Shown here piece by piece: positions 54,608 to 64,000 of a stretch of DNA of 64,000 nt. The stretch comes from Desulfuromonadaceae bacterium. Lineage in GTDB: Bacteria > Desulfobacterota > Desulfuromonadia > Desulfuromonadales > Desulfuromonadaceae. Within the stretch, counting starts at the first letter, position 1. Every line of letters begins with the position of its first letter. Under the pieces are notes generated by a model that ran no database searches, was not told where the DNA came from, and was given only the letters and a program-made list of their open reading frames with translations. Position numbers and translations under genes: made by a program. The stretch lies in NCBI GenBank assembly GCA_016936455.1, contig JAFGXV010000039.1, positions 1 to 64,000 on the forward strand, read 5' to 3'.

Positions 54608-56704
54608 ATGAGTTACCAGAAGATTGAAGTTGATTTTAATGGCCAACCGCTGACGATTGAGACCGGTAAAATGGCTCGACAGGCGGATGGTGCAACCGTT
54701 GTGACATACGGCGAAACCAAAATCCTGTGCACTGTTGTGTCGGCCAAAACCATGCGCGAAGGACAGGATTTCTTTCCCCTGACCGTAAACTATCAGGAAA
54801 AGTTTTACGCCAGTGGCAAAATTCCGGGATCCTTTTTCCGCCGCGAGCGGGGTTCTTCGGAGCGTGAGACGCTGATCTGCCGGCTGATTGACCGCCCCAT
54901 GCGCCCTTTGTTCCCCAAAGGCTACCTCTACGAAACCCAGATTATCCCGACGGTTATTTCCGCCGACTGCGTCAATGACCCTGACACTCTGTCCGTTCTT
55001 GCGGCGTCTGCGGCTGTGACCGTGTCCGATATTCCGTTTGCCGGTCCGATTGCCGCAGTTCGGGTCGGACGGGTCGAGGGTGCATTTGTTGCCAACCCGA
55101 CACTTGAGCAGATGAAGCAGAGCGACGTGGATATTGTCGTTGCCGGTTCACGTGATGCGATCATGATGGTCGAAGGTGAAGCCGATCTGATCAGTGAAGA
55201 TGAAATGCTCGAAGCCGTCTTTTTTGGTCACGAGTCTATCCAGCCGCTCATCACCATGCAGGAGCAGTTGCAGCAGCAGGTCGGGGTTGTGAAACGTGAG
55301 TTTTCCTTGCCGGCTATTGATGCTGAACTGGAGGAGAAGGTTGTTGCTGCCGGCGAAGCGGGAGTGCGCGCTGCTGTGAGCATCCGCACCAAACAGGAGC
55401 GCTATGCGGCAATGAAAGAGAACCGGGCTCAGGTTCAGCAGCAGCTGGCTGAGAGCTTTCCGGAGCGTGGTGGTGAAATCGACACCATTATGAGCAAGAT
55501 CGAAAAGCGCGTTGTCCGCCGCATGATCATTGAGGACGGTGTGCGGATCGATGGCCGCGATATGAAGACCGTCCGTCCCATCAGCTGTGAAGTCGGATTG
55601 CTGCCGCGCGCGCATGGCAGCGCCCTGTTTACCCGTGGTGAAACGCAGGCACTGGTCACCGCCACACTGGGAACCGCCAGTGATGAGCAGCGCATGGACA
55701 ATATTCAGGGCATGGAATTCAAAAAGTTCATGCTGCATTACAACTTCCCACCGTTCTCTGTGGGTGAGACCAGCATGCGACTGTTCCCGGGACGGCGTGA
55801 GATCGGTCATGGCATGCTTGCCGAGCGTTCTGCCACCAAGATTATGCCGACGTTTGACGCGTTCCCTTACACCATTCGGATCGTTTCCGATATTCTCGAG
55901 TCCAACGGGTCTTCATCCATGGCATCGGTTTGTGGTGCCTCCATGGCACTGATGGATGCCGGTGTGCCGGTCAAGCAGCCGGTAGCCGGTATCGCCATGG
56001 GCCTGATCAAGGAAGGTGACGACGTGGCCGTGTTGTCGGATATTCTGGGCGACGAGGATCATCTGGGTGATATGGATTTCAAAGTCACGGGTACCTGTGA
56101 TGGTGTCGCTGCATTGCAGATGGATATCAAAATCGGTGGCGTGACACGCGACATCATGCACAAAGCGCTGGCGCAGGCTCGCGAAGGTCGCCTGCATATC
56201 CTGGAAAAAATGGCTGAGGCCATTTCGGTTTCCCGAGAGGATCTTTCTCCCTACGCGCCGCGCATTACCACCGTATATGTCAAGCCTGATCAGGTGCGTA
56301 CGGTCATTGGTTCCGGTGGCAAGACGGTACGCGGCATCATTGAAGCGACGGGTTGCGGGATCGATATCGAAGATGATGGCCGCATTAACGTCTCTTCGGC
56401 CGACGGTGCGGCAGCAAAACTTGCTGTGCGTATGATCCGTGAATTGACCCAGGAAGCCGAAGTTGGCAAGCTGTACAATGGCACCGTTAAGAAGGTTATG
56501 GATTTTGGCGCCTTTGTCGAAATTTTTGCCGGGACGGATGGCCTGGTTCATATCAGTGAACTGGCTGAGGAGCGCGTGCGCAATGTAACGGATGTCCTCA
56601 ACGAAGGGGATAAGGTGCTGGTTAAGTGCATCGGCGTCGATCGTCAGGGCAAAATCAAGCTGTCTCGTAAGGAGGCCCTTGGTCAGACCCTGTCCGAGGA
56701 GTAA
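54608..56704 (+). CDS. pnp: polyribonucleotide nucleotidyltransferase (ORF track start 54557)
   Basis: [54 protein letters not shown] and S1 C-terminus. Confidence 0.98.
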   Translation: MSYQKIEVDFNGQPLTIETGKMARQADGATVVTYGETKILCTVVSAKTMREGQDFFPLTVNYQEKFYASGKIPGSFFRRERGSSERETLICRLIDRPMRPLFPKGYLYETQIIPTVISADCVNDPDTLSVLAASAAVTVSDIPFAGPIAAVRVGRVEGAFVANPTLEQMKQSDVDIVVAGSRDAIMMVEGEADLISEDEMLEAVFFGHESIQPLITMQEQLQQQVGVVKREFSLPAIDAELEEKVVAAGEAGVRAAVSIRTKQERYAAMKENRAQVQQQLAESFPERGGEIDTIMSKIEKRVVRRMIIEDGVRIDGRDMKTVRPISCEVGLLPRAHGSALFTRGETQALVTATLGTASDEQRMDNIQGMEFKKFMLHYNFPPFSVGETSMRLFPGRREIGHGMLAERSATKIMPTFDAFPYTIRIVSDILESNGSSSMASVCGASMALMDAGVPVKQPVAGIAMGLIKEGDDVAVLSDILGDEDHLGDMDFKVTGTCDGVAALQMDIKIGGVTRDIMHKALAQAREGRLHILEKMAEAISVSREDLSPYAPRITTVYVKPDQVRTVIGSGGKTVRGIIEATGCGIDIEDDGRINVSSADGAAAKLAVRMIRELTQEAEVGKLYNGTVKKVMDFGAFVEIFAGTDGLVHISELAEERVRNVTDVLNEGDKVLVKCIGVDRQGKIKLSRKEALGQTLSEE

Positions 56705-56760
56705 TGCTTTCAGCGGATAAAAAAATCTGAGCCCTCCGGCTTTTAACGTTGAACCTCTGG

Positions 56761-56803
56761 AGTCCCTGCCATCTTTTGTTAGAATTTGGCAGGGACTTTT
56801 TTT
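56761..56803 (+). terminator. rho-independent terminator after pnp
   Basis: AGTCCCTGCCA-N15-TGGCAGGGACT TTTTTT. Confidence 0.85.
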
Positions 56804-56850
56804 GTTGCCGTGTCGGTGACGTTTTGGTTTTTCTTTATTCGGGAGGGTGG

Positions 56851-58113
56851 ATGGTACAAAAGACGGTTCTCGACAACGGGGTCAGGGTTCTGACGGAAGA
56901 TATTCCTCACAGCCAAACCGTCAGCATCGGCTTTTTTATCGGTCGGGGATCGCGGCATGAGCGGCCGGAAGAAAGTGGGATGACCCATTTTATCGAGCAT
57001 CTGCTTTTCCGGGGTCGGGGCCTGAAGACCTCTTTGGCGACGGCGAAGGAAGTTGACCGGATTGGTGGTCCGTTAAACGGTTTTACTGGCCGGGACTATT
57101 CGTGCTTCTATCTCCAGACACTGCCGGAGAATGTCCCGCAGGGGATTGCACTGCTCAGTCGGCTGTTATTTGAGACCGAGTTTGATGCGCAGGCCGTTGA
57201 GAAGGAGCGGGCTGTCATCCTTCAGGAATTGCATGCTCTGCGGCACAATGCCGATGAGTATATTCATGATTTTTACATGCAGACCTGCTGGCGTGATCAT
57301 GGTCTCGGTCGTCCGGTTTTGGGGACGGAGGAGGGGCTGCGGAGTATTCAGACGGCGGATGTGACGCGTTTTCTTGACGAGCATTATCGCAGTTGCTGCC
57401 ATATTGTGTCAGTGGCCGGCTGTATCGACCATGGGCACATTGTTACGTTGCTTCAGAGCGCCCTGGAATGTCTGAGCCCCTATAGCCCGGTTCTGGTAAG
57501 AGATGAGCCGCGCAACCAGGGCGGGGTAGCGATGAAACCGACGGATGATACCCTGCTTCATCTGTGTCTCGGTATTCCAGCCCTGTCGCAGGCACACCCC
57601 AATCGTTTTGCCAACCTGTTGTTAAATGCCATTTTTGGCGGAGGAATGAGCTCACGATTGTTTCAGCATATCCGTGAACAGTGTGGCTGGGCTTACCATA
57701 CCTACAGCTATCTCAATTGCTACGCCGATGCCGGAACCATGGTGGCCAGTGTAACGACAACACCGGAGCATGGTGTTCAGGTTGTTGAGGCGATCTGTCA
57801 GGAGTTGACCGCGTTGAAGTCAGGCGATGTTGACGAAGATGAGCTGGCAGCAGCCTGCAGTCAGCTTCAGGGCCGCTTGCGTATGGCCCAGGATAGCGCC
57901 CATGCACGGATGGAGCGACTGGCGGTAAGTGAGTTTTACCATGGCCACTTTGTGACGGTGGATGAGGTATTGCGTGCGTTAAGCCGAGTTACGGTGCGCC
58001 AGCTCCAGCAGTTGGCTTCTTATCTGGTCCAACCGGATGCGACCGTCCTCTGTGCTGTGGGAAATATTGACGATCGTTTGCAAAAATTGCACAATGCTTC
58101 TCTGTTGTCGTAA
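56851..58113 (+). CDS. M16 family zinc peptidase
   Basis: GMTHFIEHLLFRG (HxxEH) and EKERAVILQEL; downstream of pnp. Confidence 0.93.
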   Translation: MVQKTVLDNGVRVLTEDIPHSQTVSIGFFIGRGSRHERPEESGMTHFIEHLLFRGRGLKTSLATAKEVDRIGGPLNGFTGRDYSCFYLQTLPENVPQGIALLSRLLFETEFDAQAVEKERAVILQELHALRHNADEYIHDFYMQTCWRDHGLGRPVLGTEEGLRSIQTADVTRFLDEHYRSCCHIVSVAGCIDHGHIVTLLQSALECLSPYSPVLVRDEPRNQGGVAMKPTDDTLLHLCLGIPALSQAHPNRFANLLLNAIFGGGMSSRLFQHIREQCGWAYHTYSYLNCYADAGTMVASVTTTPEHGVQVVEAICQELTALKSGDVDEDELAAACSQLQGRLRMAQDSAHARMERLAVSEFYHGHFVTVDEVLRALSRVTVRQLQQLASYLVQPDATVLCAVGNIDDRLQKLHNASLLS

Positions 58114-58192
58114 CCCGCTCTGCAATACGGATTTTTGCATCCTGATGCGGCCATTCATGCGAGCATCTGGTTTATGAAAGAGAGATCGGTCG

Positions 58193-58639
58193 ATGAAACA
58201 GGTCGATGTGGCGATCAAGTGTCTTCATCCACTTGCCCAGTTGCCACGCTACATGACAGCCCAGGCTGCTGGTATGGATGTCTGTGCTGCGCTGGATGAT
58301 GTACTGGTTTTAGGGCCGGGCGAACGGGCGCTGGTCCCGACCGGACTGGCTATTTCCCTGCCCGAAGGTTTCGAAGCTCAGATTCGGCCCCGTTCCGGCT
58401 GGGCTATTCGCGACGGGGTGACCCTGGTGAATAGTCCTGGAACCATCGATGCCGATTATCGCGGCGAGATTCAGATCATCCTGATCAACCATGGACAGCA
58501 GAGTGTGGCCGTCGAGCCGGGCGCACGCATCGCACAAATGATTATTGCCCCGGTTCTTCAGGCATGCTGGCGCCAGGTTGACACACTGGACAGCACGGAT
58601 CGCGATGACGGCGGCTTTGGTCACACCGGTCATCAGTGA
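58193..58639 (+). CDS. dut: deoxyuridine 5'-triphosphate nucleotidohydrolase
   Basis: [50 protein letters not shown]. Confidence 0.96.
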   Translation: MKQVDVAIKCLHPLAQLPRYMTAQAAGMDVCAALDDVLVLGPGERALVPTGLAISLPEGFEAQIRPRSGWAIRDGVTLVNSPGTIDADYRGEIQIILINHGQQSVAVEPGARIAQMIIAPVLQACWRQVDTLDSTDRDDGGFGHTGHQ

Positions 58640-58674
58640 TGAAGTTGAGGCGCCTAAACAAGGACAATTGACAT

Positions 58675-58944
58675 ATGGCAGAGCAGCAAACCTTGCAGGA
58701 GTTCCCCTGCGATTATCTCTTCAAGGCGTTTGGTTCCAATGACCCGGCAGAGTGTTTTGCCGAACGTGTCGTTGCGGCGGTCAATGATGTCGTCACGGTT
58801 CCACGCGATGCTTTTAAACAGCGCACCAGCTGCAAAGGCGGCTATCTGTGTGTGTCGGTGGTCGCCTATCTGCACAACGATCAGCAACGCCAGCGTGTGT
58901 ATGCCAGCCTGCGCCAAATCGAAGGACTGAGGTATCTGTTGTGA
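58675..58944 (+). CDS. DUF493 (YbeD-like) protein
   Basis: FPCDYLFKAFGSNDPAECFAERVVAAVNDVV...SCKGGYLCVSVVAYLHNDQQRQRVYASLRQIEGLRYLL. Confidence 0.8.
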   Translation: MAEQQTLQEFPCDYLFKAFGSNDPAECFAERVVAAVNDVVTVPRDAFKQRTSCKGGYLCVSVVAYLHNDQQRQRVYASLRQIEGLRYLL

Positions 58945-59552
58945 TTTTGTCTATTCATCCACAAAATCCGCAGCCCCGGTTGATCCGTCAGGTGGTCGAC
59001 TGCCTGAACAGCGGTGGGGTCATTGCTTACCCGACGGATACGATTTACGGTTTGGGCTGTGACATCTTCAACAAGAAAAGTTTGCAACGGATTTATCAGA
59101 TCAAGCAACGCGATCCGCGCAAGCCGTTTTCCTTTATCTGTAGTGACCTGTCTGAGGTGAGCCGTTATGCCCAGGTCAGTAATCAGGCCTTCAAGATTAT
59201 GAAACGGCATCTGCCCGGACCGTACACCTTCGTGCTGGATGCCACCCGTGAAGTTCCCGAACTTCTGATGACCAAGCAGCGTACCGTGGGAGTCCGAATC
59301 CCGGATAATCCGATCGCTCTGGAGATTGTCCGACAGTTGGGACATCCCCTGGTGACAACCAGCGCCAATGTGACTGGCGATGAGACCTATCAGGATCCTC
59401 GCCAGATTCAGGAGGATTGGGGAAAGCAGCTGGATCTGGTTGTCGATGGCGGTCTGCTGTATGGTGATCCTTCTACGGTCATCAGCCTGCGGCAGGATCA
59501 GGTTGAGGTGTTGCGTGAGGGCTGCGGTTCTACGGACTGGATCGTGCGCTGA
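58941..59552 (+). CDS. YrdC/YciO/Sua5-family protein (L-threonylcarbamoyladenylate synthase-like), GTG start overlapping upstream stop
   Basis: LNSGGVIAYPTDTIYGLGCDIFNKKSLQRIYQIKQRDPRKPFSFIC; VTTSANVTGDE. Confidence 0.9.
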   Translation: MILSIHPQNPQPRLIRQVVDCLNSGGVIAYPTDTIYGLGCDIFNKKSLQRIYQIKQRDPRKPFSFICSDLSEVSRYAQVSNQAFKIMKRHLPGPYTFVLDATREVPELLMTKQRTVGVRIPDNPIALEIVRQLGHPLVTTSANVTGDETYQDPRQIQEDWGKQLDLVVDGGLLYGDPSTVISLRQDQVEVLREGCGSTDWIVR

Positions 59553-59624
59553 TCGGCGACTTTGCGACCACGAGGCTTTTGGTGTAAGGCTGCCCCGGAA
59601 AATTTTTAGTCAACAAGGATCAAT

Positions 59625-60005
59625 ATGAAAACCATAACCGTTGTCTTTTATGATCGTCAGTTTGCTGGTGATTGGCGTTATGCGTTTGATGAGGAGGCCC
59701 TGCCGGCCTTTTTTTCCGGGCTGAATCAGGAGTTGCAGGGGTGTGGCGTCGCGTTTGACTATCAGTTCGAGCGCTGTATTACCATGCGGATTAACGGCTA
59801 TGGCGACCTGCTCAACAGCATTCGTATCCGTTCTCTGGAAGACGGTTTCAGCAGCCTTTGTCTCAGTCAGGTGGTCGGTGCCAGTCAGGATGCCAATCTG
59901 CTGGCTGATATCAAGCGAGGTGTCCGGCGTGTCGCCTTCTCGCCCGAGAGCATTGTGCCGCAAGACAGTGCCCAGGTCTGCCACAATTGTGGCTGCGGCT
60001 GTTGA
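59625..60005 (+). CDS. hypothetical protein with C-terminal CHNCGCGC cluster
   Basis: 126 aa ORF between sua5-like gene and terminator; C-terminus VCHNCGCGC. Confidence 0.65.
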   Translation: MKTITVVFYDRQFAGDWRYAFDEEALPAFFSGLNQELQGCGVAFDYQFERCITMRINGYGDLLNSIRIRSLEDGFSSLCLSQVVGASQDANLLADIKRGVRRVAFSPESIVPQDSAQVCHNCGCGC

Positions 60006-60013
60006 TCCTATTG

Positions 60014-60040
60014 CGCCCGGCAGCTTCTGCCGGGCGTTTT
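60014..60040 (+). terminator. rho-independent terminator
   Basis: CGCCCGGCAG-CTT-CTGCCGGGCG TTTT. Confidence 0.85.
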
Positions 60041-60142
60041 ATGTTTTGTGAGAATAATCTTTTCATTCCTAACTTTTTTTGTCATTAATGGGGTTCTTTG
60101 TCGGGTGGCAAGGGCCCATGAACTTATCGTGACAGGAGTATT

Positions 60143-61894
60143 ATGAACTATCCGGTATGGTATCTTCCTGAAATAGGTGGCGGTTTGCTCATGGTCCTGA
60201 TTGCCGTCACCCATGTGTTCGTCTCCCATTTTGCTGTGGGAGGAGGGCTCTATCTGGTGGCGACCGAACATCGCGCCCGGCGTGCCAATGACTTCGAGAT
60301 GCTCGAGTTTCTCAAGAAGCACACCAAGTTCTTCATGCTCGTGTCCATGGTTTACGGTGGTGTGACCGGTGTTGGCATCTGGTTTACCATCGGCTTGATC
60401 CAGCCGGACGCCACGTCGGACCTGATTCATGCTTTCGTATTCGGCTGGGCAGCGGAATGGGTGTGGTTCCTGGTCGAGATTGTGGCCCTGCTGGTCTATT
60501 ACTACCGTTTTGACAGTTTGGACGAACGCACCCATCTGGCGGTGGGATGGATCTATTTTGTCGCGGCGTGGATGAGTCTGTTTCTGATCAACGGCATCAT
60601 CGATTTCATGCTGACACCGGGCGAGTGGCTGCAGAATCATAATTTCTGGTCCGCCTTTTTCAATCCGACCTTCTGGCCTTCGCTGCTGTTCCGTTTTGCT
60701 TTCGGGACCCTGCTGGCGGGCGTCTACGCGTTTTTTACCACGGCCAAAGTCTCTTCGATCTCCTTTCGCCTGCGTATGACGCGCTATTCTTCTCAGTGGT
60801 GCCTGATTTCGTTGCTGGTCGTTCTGGTCGCCGGCGCCTGGTATGTCGCTGCGCTGCCCTCCGGCTCCCAGGCGCTGTTTGCCCTCTCGCCAACGATCCG
60901 GCACTCCGTTTTGGTTGGGGCGGCCGGACTCCTGGTTTTCAGTGTGCTGGTGACCCTGTTTACCTTCCTGAAGCCGTCATGGCACAACATGGGTATTGCG
61001 ATCCTGGTAGCGGTCTGCAGTTTTCTGGTGCTGAGTGCTTTCGAGTGGATTCGCGAGGCGGATCGCCGGCCCTACGTGATCAACAACTATCGCTACTCCA
61101 ACGGGATTGCGGTCACCGATGTCACCCAATTGAATCAGGGGTTTCTGGCGGCATGCCGCTGGAGTCCCATTGCGGAGGTGACGCCGGATAATGTGATGCA
61201 GGCCGGACAACTTCTATTCAAATTTCAGTGTTACGCCTGTCATACCCTGGACGGGGTGAATAATGACATCCGACCGCGTACGGCTTCGGCTTCGTTCAAC
61301 GGCATGGTCAGTTATCTGGTTACGATGCACGAAAAACGTCCCTTTATGCCCCCTTTTGTCGGTACTGAACTGGAACGCAAGGCACTGGCGGCCTACCTGG
61401 TGGGTGAGCTGCATGGCAAGGAAGCGCCGGTTTTTGCTCCGCCGAGGGTGCAATCCCCCGGAGAAGTGTTGTTCGAAAAGCATAGCTGTTCCATGTGCCA
61501 TGCTGCGCAGCTGGTGTTCGACTGGGCCCAGGGACAATCCGTTGAGAGCCTCGAGCAGGGGCTTTCAACCCTCAGTCAGATTGATGGTTCCATGAAAGAT
61601 TTTGCCGGCAGCGCCCAGGAGCGTCGGCAGCTGGCCGATTATCTGCTTGCACCGCAGGACCCTGTCATGCCCACGCTGGATGGTCGTCAGCTTCTGGATG
61701 ATCAGTGTGTCATGTGCCATGATGCCCAGCTGACGGTTGATTGGGCCGCGGCGCTCAGTCCCGAGCAGATTCGTCAGGGTCTGCTGACATTGAGCCAGAT
61801 CAACAGCAGCATGGAGGACTTTAGCGGCAGTGAGGCGCAACTTGATGCCTTGGTTGCCTACCTGGAGCGGGCAGGAAAGGAAGGTGTTCAATGA
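60143..61894 (+). CDS. cytochrome bd-superfamily CydA-like protein with C-terminal triheme c domain
   Basis: multi-TM N-half with CydA-like pattern (FGWAAEWVWFLVEIVALLVYYYRFDSLDERTH; EWIREADRRPYVI resembling the E..GRQPW loop) and three CxxCH motifs (CYACH, CSMCH, CVMCH). Confidence 0.75.
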   Translation: MNYPVWYLPEIGGGLLMVLIAVTHVFVSHFAVGGGLYLVATEHRARRANDFEMLEFLKKHTKFFMLVSMVYGGVTGVGIWFTIGLIQPDATSDLIHAFVFGWAAEWVWFLVEIVALLVYYYRFDSLDERTHLAVGWIYFVAAWMSLFLINGIIDFMLTPGEWLQNHNFWSAFFNPTFWPSLLFRFAFGTLLAGVYAFFTTAKVSSISFRLRMTRYSSQWCLISLLVVLVAGAWYVAALPSGSQALFALSPTIRHSVLVGAAGLLVFSVLVTLFTFLKPSWHNMGIAILVAVCSFLVLSAFEWIREADRRPYVINNYRYSNGIAVTDVTQLNQGFLAACRWSPIAEVTPDNVMQAGQLLFKFQCYACHTLDGVNNDIRPRTASASFNGMVSYLVTMHEKRPFMPPFVGTELERKALAAYLVGELHGKEAPVFAPPRVQSPGEVLFEKHSCSMCHAAQLVFDWAQGQSVESLEQGLSTLSQIDGSMKDFAGSAQERRQLADYLLAPQDPVMPTLDGRQLLDDQCVMCHDAQLTVDWAAALSPEQIRQGLLTLSQINSSMEDFSGSEAQLDALVAYLERAGKEGVQ

Positions 61895-62946
61895 ATTCTC
61901 TGATTCCGACACCGGATATTCTGCCGGTTGCACGGGGGATTTTTGAGTTTTTACTGTTGCTCACCTTCCCGTTGCATCTGCTGGTGATGAACAGCTTAAT
62001 CGGCAGCTTGCTGATCGCTGGCTGGGCGCAATGGCGAGGGGGGGACGCCGGGCAGCGGCTGGCGTATCGTCTGGCACAGATTATCCCGTTGCTGATCGCG
62101 TTCACCATCAACCTCGGCGTGCCGCCACTGCTGTTTGTCCAGGTCCTCTACGGCCACATGATCTATTCCAGTTCCGTCCTGATGGGGATTTTCTGGATTG
62201 GTGTGATTCCGATTCTGCTGATTCTGTACTATGGGGCCTATTTTTATGATTTCCGTTTCTGGTCACTGGGGCGCCGGGGTCTGCCCGTTCTCTTCTCGGT
62301 TCTAATGCTTGGGCTGGCCGTAGCCTTTATTTTCAGCAACAACATGACCCTGATGCTGACACCGGAGGTCTGGCCGCACTATTTCAATTCGGATAATGGG
62401 AATTTCCTCCATTTAGGCGAGGTGTCCCTGTTACCGCGCTATCTGCATATGATGGTTGGCGCCAGTGCCGTTGGCGGATTGGCTGTGGCATTTTTGAGTG
62501 GATTGTGGCGTAACGAGGACCCGGAGATGGTCGATTGTGCCAGTTCCTACGGACTGCGCCTGTTTATTGCGGCAACGCTGGTGCAGATTGTGGTGGGCAG
62601 CTGGTTTTTGCTCTCCTTGCGTGCCGATGTGCTGTCGCTCTTCTTTGGTCAGCATCCGATGGCGACAGCGTTTTTTGTCGCGGCTCTGCTGCTGGTTGTT
62701 GTGGCGCTGCACAGTGCCTTGAACCGTCGGGTGGGGGCAACCTTTGCCTCGGTTGTTGTTTTGCTTTATCTGATGAGTTTTCTGCGGGCCTATGTGCGCG
62801 ATGGCTACCTGATCCGAACCTTTGTCGAACTGTCTACGGCATCCGTTCCTGATTATTCACCGCTGTGGCTGTTCGTTGGCACCCTGCTTGTTGGACTGGT
62901 CCTGGTGGCGTGGATGGTCCGTGTTGCCTTTTGTTGTAAGGAGTAG
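61891..62946 (+). CDS. polytopic membrane protein, probable second subunit of the bd-like complex (CydA-like)
   Basis: ATGA overlap with previous gene; FPLHLLVMNSLIGSLLIAGW and LLPRYLHMMVGASAVGGLAVAFLSG TM segments with His. Confidence 0.65.
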   Translation: MNSLIPTPDILPVARGIFEFLLLLTFPLHLLVMNSLIGSLLIAGWAQWRGGDAGQRLAYRLAQIIPLLIAFTINLGVPPLLFVQVLYGHMIYSSSVLMGIFWIGVIPILLILYYGAYFYDFRFWSLGRRGLPVLFSVLMLGLAVAFIFSNNMTLMLTPEVWPHYFNSDNGNFLHLGEVSLLPRYLHMMVGASAVGGLAVAFLSGLWRNEDPEMVDCASSYGLRLFIAATLVQIVVGSWFLLSLRADVLSLFFGQHPMATAFFVAALLLVVVALHSALNRRVGATFASVVVLLYLMSFLRAYVRDGYLIRTFVELSTASVPDYSPLWLFVGTLLVGLVLVAWMVRVAFCCKE

Positions 62947-62949
62947 GGG

Positions 62950-64000
62950 ATGAAACAGACCGGTACTGGGGCGATTTCTCTGACGGGGCACTGTTTCTGG
63001 GTCGGTGCCTACGATCCGCAATTGCGCATCTTTGATGAACTGTATCCGACTGAAAGCGGGACGACCTATAATGCCTATCTGATTCGTGGTGAGCAGAAAA
63101 CGGTCTTGGTCGACAGTGCTGAAGAGCGCTGCTTCGATGAGTTTTTCTCCAGACTGAGCGCCTGCTGTTCCGTGGACGAGATTAATGTGATCGTGACCAA
63201 CCATACGGAGCACGATCATTCCGGTTCCATCGGTCGCCTGCTGGAAATGAATCCCGGCATCGAAGTCTGGGGATCGCCTACGGCGATGCGTTTTTTGCGC
63301 GAGCAGCTCAATCGTGATTTCAATGCCCATGCGGTCAAAGACGGAGAACGTCTCGACCTGGGCGGCCGTACGCTGCGGTTTATTCTGGCTCCCTTCCTGC
63401 ACTGGCCGGACACCCTCTTTACCTGGGTTGAGGAAGAAGGGCTGCTGATTTCCGGGGATGCCTTTGGTGCCCATTTCTGCCCGCCGGCGGGTCGGATTTT
63501 CGATGACGAGGTTGGTGCGTTTTACAGCGACTTCAAGCTCTATTTCGATACCATCGTTCGTCCCTTCAAGAGCTTTGTTCAGAAAGCCCTGAAAAAGGTG
63601 GAGGGGCTGCCTGTCCGCATGATCTGCCCGTCCCATGGTCCGGTCCGCAGGACGGCTGTCGCCGAATCGCTTGCGGCCTACAAGGGTTGGTCGCAGCAGC
63701 AATGCCTGGAAAAAAGAGAAATTGTTTTGCTGGAACATTCACCCCATGGCACGACACGGGCGATGGGGGATCGTGTGGTGCGGCAGCTGGAGGCGGCAGG
63801 TTATGCGGTGCAACGCTTTGCCGCAGTGACGTTGGAAGAGGAAGCTTTTCAGTCCGCTCTTGAGTGTGCTGATGGACTGATTGTCGGCGCCGCAACCATC
63901 AACCGTGATGCCGGTCCGCCGGTGTGGCGGGCACTGACCCATTTGTCCACGGTGACACCAAAAAACCGGCTGGCGATTGTCTATGGGGCCTATGGCTGGA
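62950..64000 (+). CDS. FprA-family A-type flavoprotein (flavodiiron O2/NO reductase), truncated by window end
   Basis: Open + frame from ATG 62950: NHTEHDHSGSIGRLLEMNP (HxExDH), LISGDAFGAHF, MICPSHGPVRR, start of flavodoxin domain; absent from ORF track because no stop in window. Confidence 0.9.
   Translation, partial: MKQTGTGAISLTGHCFWVGAYDPQLRIFDELYPTESGTTYNAYLIRGEQKTVLVDSAEERCFDEFFSRLSACCSVDEINVIVTNHTEHDHSGSIGRLLEMNPGIEVWGSPTAMRFLREQLNRDFNAHAVKDGERLDLGGRTLRFILAPFLHWPDTLFTWVEEEGLLISGDAFGAHFCPPAGRIFDDEVGAFYSDFKLYFDTIVRPFKSFVQKALKKVEGLPVRMICPSHGPVRRTAVAESLAAYKGWSQQQCLEKREIVLLEHSPHGTTRAMGDRVVRQLEAAGYAVQRFAAVTLEEEAFQSALECADGLIVGAATINRDAGPPVWRALTHLSTVTPKNRLAIVYGAYGW

Overview
This is a GC-rich chromosomal window. 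Gene content and gene order look like a Desulfuromonadales-type (deltaproteobacterial) anaerobe; that placement is inferred, not tested. The left edge holds the trailer end of a CRISPR array with a type I-C-like 32-bp repeat: 25 perfect copies plus a degenerate last copy, and 25 spacers. Its leader and cas genes are not in the window. Next is a minus-strand arsR-gapdh-arsJ arsenate-resistance operon with a readable promoter/operator. It is followed by a two-copy family of tiny membrane proteins plus a receiver-like protein that lacks the phosphorylation residues, downstream of a candidate sigma-54 promoter. Other accessory modules are an overlapping hydrolase / erythromycin-esterase-like / double retropepsin-PDZ operon, umuDC plus a membrane protein, a TatT-DctPQM TRAP transporter, a TPR / LolB-like / peptide-SBP / OppB operon without OppC/D/F, and an orphan mini flagellar-rod-like protein. 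Housekeeping blocks are queA-tgt-yajC-secDF-recJ, the korDABC-like 2-oxoacid:ferredoxin oxidoreductase, holC-rsmE-trmJ-like-rlmD-like, rimP-nusA-ylxR/L7Ae-infB-rbfA-nrnA-truB-rpsO-pnp, and dut-sua5-like. The right end carries a divergent cytochrome bd-superfamily operon (CydA-like protein with a three-heme c tail, a second membrane subunit, and a flavodiiron protein cut by the window edge). The observations I rate highest are this bd-like/flavodiiron operon, the sigma-54 tandem small-protein locus, and the esterase-retropepsin operon. No rRNA, tRNA or transposon was recognised.
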